Shown here piece by piece: positions 37,926-48,800 of a DNA stretch of 64,000 nt. The notes below the pieces were generated by a model. It did no database searches and was not told where the DNA came from. It saw nothing but the letters and a program-made list of their open reading frames with translations. How positions within the stretch are numbered: the first letter of the stretch is position 1; the number at the start of each line of letters is the position of its first letter. A program made the translations under genes and the position numbers. The DNA is from Trichoplax sp. H2 (lineage: Eukaryota > Placozoa > Uniplacotomia > Trichoplacea): NCBI GenBank assembly GCA_003344405.1, contig NOWV01000005.1, positions 930,001 through 994,000 of the forward strand, given 5' to 3'.

Positions 37926-38855
37926 AAAAGTTTTCTGAGTGGTCTGTTGAACTGTATCTTGTATCCGTGATGCTGAAGCCGATTCTGATACAACCCGTAT
38001 TTGTCCGTTAGTCTTGACGTCTGTACTCTACACGGCATGCTCTACAGTACAGTATATCTATACAGTACAGTGGAAAAGGAAAAGGTTGTCTGAAATTGCA
38101 AGTCTGTACTGTACAATTTCTCCACCGAAAAGTTGGCACTTTTGGGCCACCGTATTGTACTGTACGCCTGTACGGTACAGTTACTAGTTGTGCTCAACCC
38201 CCCAAATTTCCCTCCTTCCTCACCTTCCCTTACGACGACTCCTTTCTCCGGCTTTCCATTATTACAGTTACTGTACTGTTGCTGAAATTTTTTTGTTGAG
38301 TAGTCCCTAGTGTACACTACTGTACGTACACAGTCATTACAGTACTGTACAAGTGTACATGTGGACTGACAGGTCTAAGTACTTTACAATAGAAAAAACC
38401 TACTAGTACCTCTTTTCTACTACACCTGTTCGGCGGAGACCTTAAAGCTACTGCTCAATGCTCATTGGAAGCGTGGTCTGTGGATAATCATGTGACTTCT
38501 TATTTCTAGATACTGTACCGTACCGTGATACCGTAGAACACACAGTACAGTACTGTACGTACTGTACTGTATGTGATTAATTTCGATCTACAGTACAGTA
38601 GTGTACTGTACTGTACAGTACGGTACAGACAGTTAGGTATCCGCTTAACGCTTAATACCCATGCCTAAGTACTGTACAGTGTACAGTACGTACAGTACAG
38701 TACAGCAAGATAAAACGGTACATAATTTAATGCGTAATTTTTATAGCAAAATCCATCCAATTTTATGAGTGGATAGAGGCAGATCCGATCAACATGTTTT
38801 ATCGATTGATATCAATTTGACGTAAAATTGATTATTGGGGAATTGATTAATTAAT
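37926..38855. repeat. Duplicated block A, copy 2
   Basis: 930 bases; begins directly after the gap with the sequence found at 36957 and ends where copy 1 meets the gap. It contains no copy of cyclophilin exon 1. Confidence 0.9.
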
Positions 38856-39173
38856 TATGAAGTATTCTATTTCATTTTTCATAATCTAGTACCAAATTAA
38901 TCACCCCGCTACGTTACAGTACTGTACTAAGAGATGATGCAGTGCAGTACAGTATAGCGGTAGGGTACTGAAACTTGTACCAAGGCGTAAAAATGTCGAT
39001 ACCGTTATTCAGTCGGTCAGTTCCGAGCCGACCTTCAACGAATAGCTCAAAAATTGGCTTACAGCAACTGTCTGTACATGTCAAACTATAGTACTGCTAA
39101 CTAGTGCAGTATTTTGTGCATCTCAATGATGTGATGCTTCAACTAGTCCACTATGCTGTACAGAACAGTAGTA
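38856..39173. other. Single-copy sequence between duplicated blocks
   Basis: AT-rich with scattered TACTGTAC words; no gene seen. Confidence 0.6.
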
Positions 39174-39822
39174 ATATGCAATTGAGATTTTGTCGATATT
39201 CTGCAATGGGGTAACGAATGATTGTAAGTAGTTTTGATATTTTCCGATACCACTACTGTAATGAGTTTAGTAGTTCTATAGCACACCCCCCTCTCACTTC
39301 TCCCAGAGAAAATTGATTAGTTTATAGCTAGTTTAGTTTTTAGAATTTTAGTACTACTGTACAGATACAGAAGCTTTTTTACAAGATCAGCTACTCACCT
39401 TAATCGTACTGTAAACTCTAATTTGTGCAGTTCAGTGCAGTACCGTATCCTGTATTAGTGACAAAGTGTTACCAGTTCTATCGCTGATGCCTGATAAAGT
39501 ACGAAAACCTGTGCCAATAGATATTGTAGGTTTTAATTTATTTATCTATAGTACAGTTAAATATTGTAAAATGAAAAGTGCGAGTACACAAAGTATACCG
39601 AGCGTGAGTTCTACTTGTAATATATATATAGGGAAATATATATAATTAGGTTAGGGTTAGTTCTACAGTAGTCCATGCAGTCTGTATAAACAGACTTATA
39701 CCACAGGCTACTAAAGAAGGAACACTAGCACTGCTTGTACACAACTAACATTTCCAAAGTACTAAGATTAGTCCAGTACCTACAGTATAGTATGACATAG
39801 AATAGCTATGTTAGGACCATAA
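39174..39822. repeat. Duplicated block B, copy 1
   Basis: 649 bases nearly identical to 40317-41060, ending at a gap. It lacks a 96-base insertion present in copy 2. Confidence 0.9.
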
Positions 39823-39872
39823 NNNNNNNNNNNNNNNNNNNNNNNNNNNNNNNNNNNNNNNNNNNNNNNNNN
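39823..39872. other. Assembly gap (50 N)
   Basis: Run of N of a round length. Confidence 0.99.
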
Positions 39873-40000
39873 TAATAACTAAATACAGTAGTCTATATAT
39901 GAATGTAGAGTAAGCGGACTGTAGATCTGTCTAAATATAAGAGCAATACAACATGTCTATATTTAAGAGTAGAATATAGTTACAGTATATTCTAAATACA
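39873..40000. repeat. Dispersed repeat, copy 2
   Basis: Matches 15538-15665 at about 90 per cent identity. It begins at the gap edge, so the true left end may be missing. The remaining sequence up to 40296 is a small isolated contig with no recognisable gene. Confidence 0.75.
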
Positions 40001-40296
40001 CTACACATAGTATCTCTTTGAATCCGCCAATATTATCTTGTCCACGATATTGATCGCCAGGACATGCTAACAATAAGTTTAATTACTTTAAGTGATGAGG
40101 ATACTATTTAGATACCGTTATTGGTACTGCATACGATAAGAACATCAGATATAATTGCACAGTCTCGACTGCTTTGCTGATTACTAGCTGCTCGTCAATC
40201 ACCTGATGATCTTGTATCGCTTATTGCTCTGTACTCTAGGTGAAGAGATGAATTTTTGTTGCGATCAATTTAATCTGTATAATCGCATTTATAAAC

Positions 40297-40316
40297 NNNN
40301 NNNNNNNNNNNNNNNN
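40297..40316. other. Assembly gap (20 N)
   Basis: Run of N of a round length. Confidence 0.99.
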
Positions 40317-41060
40317 ATATGCAATTGAGATTTTGTCGATATTCTGCAATGGGGTAACGAATGATTGTAAGTAGTTTTGATATTTTCCGATACCACTACT
40401 GTAATGAGTTTAGTAGCTCTATAGCACACCCCCCTCTCACTTCTCCTAGAGAAAATTGATTAGTTTATAGCTAGTTTAGTTTTTAGAATTTTAGTACTAC
40501 AGATACAGAAGCTTTTTTACAAGATCAGCTACTCACTGTAATCGTACTGTAAACTCTAATTTGTGCAGTTCAGTGCAGTACCGTATCCTGTATTAGTGAC
40601 AAAGTGTTACCAGTTCTATCGCTGATGCCTGATAAAGTACGAAAACCTGTGCCAATAGATATTGTAGGTTTTAATTATCTATAGTACAATGTGGACGGGC
40701 TAATTTCTATGATTTTGGTGCAAACAGATAGATTAAATTTTTTTTTTTTTGGACAAATTTTATATCAGTCTATAACCCTGTACAGTTAAATATTGTAAAA
40801 TGAAAAGTGCGAGTACACAAAGTATACCGAGCGTGAGTTCTACTTGTAATATATATATAGGGAAATATATATATATAATTAGGTTAGGGTTAGTTCTACA
40901 GTACAGTAGTCCATGCAGTCTGTATAAATAGACTTATACCACAGGCTACTAAAGAAGGAACACTAGCACTGCTTGTATACAACTAACATTTCCAAAGTAC
41001 TAAGATTAGTCCAGTACCTACAGTATAGTATGACATAGAATAGCTATGTTAGGACCATAA
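40317..41060. repeat. Duplicated block B, copy 2
   Basis: 744 bases matching 39174-39822, starting at a gap edge. It carries extra material at 40685-40780. Confidence 0.9.
40685..40780. mobile_element. 96-bp insertion with TACA direct flanks
   Basis: Present in block B copy 2 and absent from copy 1, where the empty site reads CTATAGTACAGTTAAAT (TACA at 39552-39555). In copy 2, TACA stands at both 40685-40688 and 40781-40784, like a 4-bp target-site duplication. The insert holds a 13-T run at 40738-40750. No terminal inverted repeat is evident, so a simple deletion between two TACA words is an alternative. Confidence 0.45.
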
Positions 41061-41064
41061 AGGA

Positions 41065-41420
41065 AGAACTACAATGGTTAGGACTTCCAAGTGTTAGGAA
41101 GACTTGCTGTAGATTCTGCAGACGCCCTAAAACGCCGAGAGTCTTTAAAGGAAGGGATTATCTATGAGAATTTCTCATAAGAGGTTGAAAAAAATACTTT
41201 ACTTCAACAAATTCGATAAAGTGTGACGTTTATAAAAACATTACAAACTCTTTCTGTTGAAAATAAAATTCAAACTTTTAATCCATTCTTACAAAGTGAT
41301 TTCGTATCAAATTTAACAAGTTCGGCTATTCATAACATGAATTAAAAATTAATACCAGAATTGGAAGGACGTTTCAATCTGGTACTAATAACGAGATGAG
41401 TAGTTGCAATTAAGTCATAA
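41065..41420 (+). pseudogene. Possible decayed coding fragment
   Basis: One plus-strand frame reads about 115 codons of protein-like composition, rich in Leu, Glu, Ser and Asn and including a 41-codon run, interrupted by several in-frame stops. I do not recognise a family. It begins directly after block B copy 2 ends. AT-rich noncoding DNA can give such frames by chance, so this is tentative. Confidence 0.25.
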
Positions 41421-42821
41421 TCATAAATTAGTAAATTCATTTAAATGTTATTATTTTATGTATAACATAGATACTATTTGTAAAAAATTAGCCCAGAGTA
41501 GTGATTATAGTCCATATACTGTATATGATAGCATCAATACAAAAATTTAAGTTGGATTCTCTCAAGGATTTCATATTACATACAAATTTTACTTGAATAG
41601 CATCCAAAAACAAATAAATAGTCAGATAATTCGAAACAAAGACATACATACGTCAAATATAAAAATGATAAAGAGCGCTTTCGGTATTGGAGTATTAATG
41701 TATTTATATCAGATATTAATTCAGATAATCAAAACCATGTTACTAATTCAGTAAAATGCGTTCGCTTAATTAACTACATAGAAATCGAAGGAATATCGGC
41801 AATGATTATCCTAAAAGCCGGCTTTATAAGACTCATCGACATGGTGAGTTCAGCTCAGTAGACAAGCCAATTTACCATACCTTGAAGTATATATTCTAAA
41901 ACTGAATGTAGATGTTAAGAATTATCATTTCAATTATCATTGATCTCATCTCAATGATGATAGTATGCATCCAATACAGCTTTTAGTAGATACATGATAA
42001 CATCATATTTTAACATCAAGAAACACATGGGTTACTTATTTAATAATAGCCCGTTATAAAATCATCGTAACATAATTGAAATAAATTAAGTATTATACAG
42101 TAAAGCAGCCTTAGCCACTACCATAAAAATGCAATTAACATATAAATATTTCGGAAGATCATTCTAAGCAACGAATTCTATGTTATCAAACAATATCGTA
42201 CTTAGCTATTTACAGTAGTTAATTTTATGGCAATGCAATACACCCATAACTTATATAAACAAATTCAGATAGAGTTTGAAACCTAGTAGCAATTACGTAC
42301 ATAAAATCGTTGTACTAGAATAGATAAATGCAGATGGGTAACAAAGTACTGAAAAATATTATCAATAAAAATTACACATGTAACCGCATTAAACCGCTCA
42401 AATAGGTAATAATTAAATCAGATAATACTAAGCTACTATCAAAATGATTACATATCTATCTTAACATTAACATAGAGACTAAATTTAATAAAATGTTAAA
42501 AAAACAGATAACAGTAATCGCTATACTGTCCTGATCGAATATAGCTTCTGTCGAGGCTAAAGCTCATCATGTATCTACATTACCCATTTCCAAGGGCTGA
42601 GCTATTTGTAAGTGTATATTCTCTTCGGTAACAAATCTGATAACTATGCTATTTAAATCAAGCTATATTTTTATCGTATATCAACGCAGCGTTTTAATTA
42701 GTATAACAGCTGCTGATTAAATTTAAACCATATCTATTAAATCCTTATCAATTAGATTTATGTTTGATTGTTAATGGAGGTTTTCTCCATAAAGATATAT
42801 TTAACCAAACGAACCATAAAT
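41421..42821. other. AT-rich flank downstream of DLG5
   Basis: Presumably holds the DLG5 3' untranslated region. No gene or repeat recognised. Confidence 0.6.
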
Positions 42822-45800
42822 TTATATGTTGTTTTGCTGGTAACTGACGCGCCATACCGGCTTACGTTGTTCTTCTTCAATTGAGGTAATAAGGCTATCG
42901 TACATTACCGCAATATTACCTTTATCCAAAATGACTGCAATGGTTGGAGATTAAAGAAAAGTCAATTATATATTTTTGTCTTGCGTTCGATAAAACACCT
43001 TACAAATAAGCCGTTACTAAACATTCTAAGCGTTAATATCTGTAGTTATAAAATCGTATGTACTATAAAGCTCTTACGAACTCGTTACATTAAAGTATGA
43101 ATGATCTTAAAGTTACAGTCGAAATATAGTAACTTTCAATTTCATACGTTTGTAAATTGTGTCCTCGACATCGCTCCAAAAGGATATTTACTTATTATTA
43201 ACATATCTTTATTGATAGCTAAGGTATTTCTAATATAAGGTTGCATTACAATTCGAAGTTAACTTTCAAAATATTATTGCACTTCGCAATTTTAAAATAT
43301 GAAACACAGTAGAGCTGTCTGAGACTGTCCTGTACTAAATTTTGATCATATCATATCACCATCAATAGTAGTATCGTATTTTCAAATAAGAATTAAACTA
43401 CTATTTTTAATGTTTTGCAAAAAACAATTACTTTCATTGAGATATTGCAGAGCTTATGTATCGCTATAAGTACCACTGTATTGTAATTACCTGAAAACTT
43501 ATCTTGGTAGTCTTGCTCAATTTTTAACATGGCATCGTAGATATCTTTAGCTTGTTTACTAGAATATTTTTCTGACTTGAAACGAAGATCCTTTTGCTCT
43601 CTTTAAAAAAAATGTCAAACTTTCGTTAGATTTCACACTCCTCTAAGTTACAACTAAATCTATTGGGAGATATGATCATTTATAATACATGCCTTATCTG
43701 CTTAACGGATTTAAACTTTAAAAGTATAACAATCGGATACAAATCCCAACTTTCAGCACGTTCAATTGCAGAAGGTGATAATTCAAGGATACAGTGTTTT
43801 TTTTCCTGAGCAAAACAATACAAGCAATAAAGAATGTTAATACTTGGATATCACAATCTTTACAGATATCTACAAATGCATTGTAATAGAAATCGAACTT
43901 ACTTCTTCTGCAACTGTTTTTATAGCTGTCGTTCTAAGGCAGTTGAACGAACCATCATCTATTTGTTCGTAATCTAATACGCTCTGATCTTCTAATCCTC
44001 TTTCTATAACCTGTATTGTGGTCTTTTGATTCTCTATTATAGATGTGACCAGTCAAATAAGTCTGTCGGTCAACATACATCACATGCCATAATACAACAT
44101 TCACTCTATTTTATTTATACAAAGTAAAAAGCTCCCGACCTGTTATCGAGATCAACAACTTACCAATTTTAGCACACTGATATTTATCTGGATAATCGTC
44201 AATTAGACGATTGGCTACCGCCTTTGCGTACGGTCCGAAAAGGACAATTGGCCGTGGATATTCCGCTAAAAGTAGAGCAAACATAAATAAAATTGTAATC
44301 TTTCAGACATGAGTAAGGTTTTTCAATGAAAAACACGCACAAATAGTAAAAATATTCTACAGTAGTGTTGATTAATTTCATAGTTTCGTAAAATTTTATT
44401 CTTACATAGATATCGATCGATTTTTTCGTACGGAAAGATTTCTTGTACAGTTTGTGAATCTCCTTGCGTAACAGTACTATCCCGATTTAAATTACTGCTG
44501 TTTATCTTATCTTGAGTTTTTTTCCGACGAAAAAAGTTGCGTTTATTGTTGATAAAACCAGAACGTTTTGATGATTTACTTTCCTCTTCCATCGCATTGT
44601 CAACTAGTTGATACTGACTCGAGTCATCAATCCTTCAGTAATTAAAGTACACAAAGCATAGACCGTCGTGCATTAGAGTCTATTCAAAGATAATTAAAAT
44701 TTTACAAACCATTTGCTGTAGACAAAATGAAGTTATTAGATCTCGTGTAGACAGAGTCGCCACTAGAATTAAAAATTGCAACTAATCTGTTAATATATTA
44801 AGATCTAACTTATCTACTATAACTAGATGTTATATTATTCGAGAAGCTAGAGCTAATTTCATTTTCTTCCAGCGTAAGCTTTAAAGATCTTTAATTAGCA
44901 TAAATATTATACGCGTATTCACTACCCTCTTTATCATAATAAGCAAGATCGCATCACGTATGCAATTTAGTAGAAAAAGAAATGGGGTATACCTTGCAAT
45001 CAAATCTAACATTATACGAAACTTACTTACTATAAAATGTTCACGTCGTGATCTATATCAGTTTTTCACACTACGATAATAATACGGGCAACGTATGTAC
45101 AAGACAGTACCACGCCAATAGCGGTAACAAAGAGTAAGATTATAAAACAAATTTTTTTAAATTACCTTATTTTGCTAGGTATTTTTCCAGTTTTTCTATA
45201 AGCGAATCGTTCATCTGCTATTATCGTCGCTTTCCAAGAGCCAATCTTATTTCCGTAAAGAGTATCCGTAATATGTAAGACATCACCCCTTCGAAAACTT
45301 AATTCACCAGAGTCCCCGCTATTATAATTAAATAAAGCCCTATACGCACAATTGTCAGAAGCTTTTAGACTCATTAATTTGGATGAGATAGAATCACATC
45401 TAACTTTACCTAACATAAAATGAATCCTTCATTTGCTGTTCTTCAACAATACGATGTTCTAAAAGATTAATTATTTTCAAAATTACATTTTCATTAATAT
45501 TTTAAATAGTACTTCGAAATATTCGAATTGGTAGCATTGAAAACGCAATATACTTTGCGCTACTAATAGTGAAACATCTTGGTAACGTTTCCTGTAGCGT
45601 AAAGTATGTTATAATAATTATATTGCCACACTGTGTAGTTTGCGGCTAATTTCTTAGAACTTTAGCTAAACTTTTTAGAGAAAAAAACTTGATCTAATTG
45701 ACTTACTCTGTGGACAATGAGCAACAATAAACGAGTTATTTTCAGGTAATCGAGCAAGTTCACGGATAGCGCGTTCAATGGTTAAATTTCTAAAGTCTAT

Positions 45801-48800
45801 TTTATTTAACTTTTGAAAAATTTGGCGAAGTAAGAAAGTAAAAAATTTGTATTAGAAATGATATCTTATGTAATAGTTCGCGAACAGTATTGAACAGTTT
45901 CACTAAACATAGTACCGTAAGTCAAATTAACTGATAACATCAGTCTATAGCTATCCGACTTACCTCGATGATCTGGTCGCCAATTTTTAAGGTGCTTCCA
46001 GCTGGTTGATAAGCTATATTGGTAGAATCTATTTCAGAGATAAAAATGCCAGCAGCATTACCACCAACAATACCAATTTTAACTTTGCCAGTACGTCTAA
46101 AGTTGACTATTCTTGACGAAACCGGTTGTTTCAGTGCTTCATGTTGAATGCTGTATTTGAGGTGTAAGTAAATAGGATTAGAACTATTCATCCAAGTGAT
46201 AGAAGCGATACTCTAATAGTACAAGGAGATTCTATAAACTGTTGTATATTTATAATGATTTAATACTATAACTAACAGGAAGGCACTATTTTTATCGTTG
46301 TTAGTAGAGTGAACTGATCGAATAGAAGATCCACGACTTGATGCAATCGATGAAACATGTTTTCTTCTCCTCGTAACAGGTGTTTGCGGCTGACTGGTAT
46401 CAGAGCTATGAGAAAACAAAAGTTGATAAAATGATGTTTTGCTACGAAATACACAATAATAATATTAGAAACACAGCTAAATTAAGAAATCAATCCTATT
46501 AATTATGAATATTGAGAGCGATAAACATACCCAACAGATTCGTTTAAAGGTTTGTATCCTGTAATTATAATTATGATAGACATAAGACAGTAAAAGATTA
46601 GTGCACAAGTAGTATTGTATTACTGTACTGCTCTATCTGATGGTTTGATCGTCAATATTTCTTGATATCAATTTATTTTTTAAGTAATGGGCATTTTGGC
46701 TTTACCTTGAGGATTATATTGCACAATTAAATACAAATCTTTGCCTTTCCCTGTCAACACTTGTTCGGCTTGAGCCAAGTCGGCAGTAGTTAAATCAATA
46801 TCGTTACACTATTGAGATAGTGACAGATCACATCCGTATTTATGGGATAATAATATTTATATTTACTAGGTAATGGTTAAGTATACTAATTAAAGTCATT
46901 CGAAATCAAAGAAATTAAAAATGCTATACCCGCAATAATTGATCACCAGGGCGTAATCCAATCTTAGATGGTCTACTTTCGCTATATGACATCGATGTAA
47001 CGAATACCCCACCGAATGCGCTGAGGGCTATGCAAATATTTAAAGGGAGCATAGCTTGTTTTACGGTAACGTATCTTGGATCAGTGGCTCTGTTATAACA
47101 AATTTACGAAATTATAGGAGTCGTATTAAAATATCAAGCATCAATAACTGATAAATACATTAGATTAATTGACCTAAGATAACAAAATTAAACCCTAGTA
47201 TAGGCATAACAGCTTCAGATTTGTTTAACAGCAATGCATGAAGAACGGAGAAATTATGAGTCTATAGTTACTTACGATGAAGTATTTTCATCCTGTCTCT
47301 CCTCACTATCTTCAGTTTCTTCTTCATAGCGTTCAATCTTGCGAGTGTTATTAACATGAGATTGAAATAAACGGATATCATCAACATATGAAGAAGCAGC
47401 AAATGACGATGAAATATTGCCACTTATCCCAGATTCAGATAATAACAAAGAACGGCTTGACTGACTAAATATGCGTGACGACGGTAGAATACTTGATGTA
47501 GGTGTCATAATGCCTCGTTGACTTAGCATGATGTCATGATGATAAAGTGATGAACCAGTCAAGGAACTGGGAGATGAACTCGAATAGTAAGAAATACTTG
47601 TAGCTGAAGAACCATAACCTGGACTTAAATTATGCAATATATCATTTGGACTATGATGAAGATTGTTATAGCTTTGATAGAAGGCACCAGAATTAGTTTC
47701 TTCGAATGACATAGACGCATACGACTGATAATGAGGATATTTAGAATGAGAGTTAAGATGATCCCTCTTTCGGTCATGAAATACGCGTGGATTTCGTGAT
47801 TTAAAAACTGGCTTCTGTTGCTGTTGTTGAGCAGCTGTTGTTGGTAAAAGTAGCTTTGCGCTAAGACATTGTTGGTTAGCGCTAGAAGAAGAAGAATGAT
47901 TATCCCAATTCGAATTAAAATTGACTGGCCCTGAAGAATATATTGGACGGTTCCGGTTAGATAATGAATCAATTTGACTATTTGTTACCAACTTAACCCA
48001 TTCATCAACATTTGTATATTTTAAATCACTTTCGACTTTTATATCACCTTTATTTTCTAAATTTTTTACTGCATTAGTTTTTCGATTGTGACTATCGTTA
48101 GTCATTATTGTTGCATGTGTAAATCCCTCGCTATTATTATTATTCCTTCTCGAATTATATTGAACCGTAACCTTATCTTCGTCTTGGTTGTATCGTGCGC
48201 TTGCAGTGTTGCTAAGTGAATTACGATCATTTAACAAATCGGAGTTCGAATTTGATCGATCTTGTAATTGCGCAATAGGCTGATCAGGATCGTTTTGATC
48301 ATCCAAGTCATTATCTAACATTGGCAGATGTCGCATATTAACCAATTTAAGCTTTTGACGATTTGCTACTTTTACATTGTCTTGTGAATGATTGATATGA
48401 ATATTAGGATTCTGATTGGAGAATTTAGAGGCGTTGCCATTAACCATAATGCTGTCATTCAAGGGAGTAGAATTAGGATTAGGATTATGGCGATAATGAA
48501 GATACCCATTGCTCAGTTGTTGTTGAGAGCAGTCACTTAGAGAATGCGTTGTGTTAGTTTCGTTTGCTATCGAGTTCGTATGTGTGGTACTACGCACTTT
48601 TACCTTGGTCAGAAGATTTTTATCGTTTGATATTTTTCCATTTTTACAATTAATAAAATGCTCGTTGTCTTTATAAAGCTGCGTACTACCGGTATCAAAG
48701 TTACTATTGTCTTGTTTTACTGATCGCAGATTTTTTGTACTGTTGTTTATCGCTGAAGGGCACGGTTTTGTCACTGAATCGATGGTATTAACTGCCATAC

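Larger units (their letters stand above)
30450..41035. repeat. Block enriched in GTAC-containing palindromic words
   Basis: Words built from TACAGTAC, ACTGTAC and GTACGTAC occur throughout, most densely at 34.8, 37.05-37.75 and 38.04-38.71 kb. They are rare in the first 22 kb and after 41.1 kb. Many are self-complementary, the best being a perfect 24-bp palindrome at 37151-37174. Confidence 0.8.

Noticed and set aside
37039-38317. Two similar open frames in the duplicated block A, suggesting a gene family
   Set aside because: Their similarity follows from the DNA duplication; the frames run through TACTGTAC repeats and differ by indels that are not multiples of three.
45339-45418. Open frame with an ATG starting the SH3 region of DLG5
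   Set aside because: The first 26 codons are a 70-base intron (GTAAAG to TATAG) read through; removing it joins DSFYVR to ALFNYN in phase, as in DLG5 SH3 domains.
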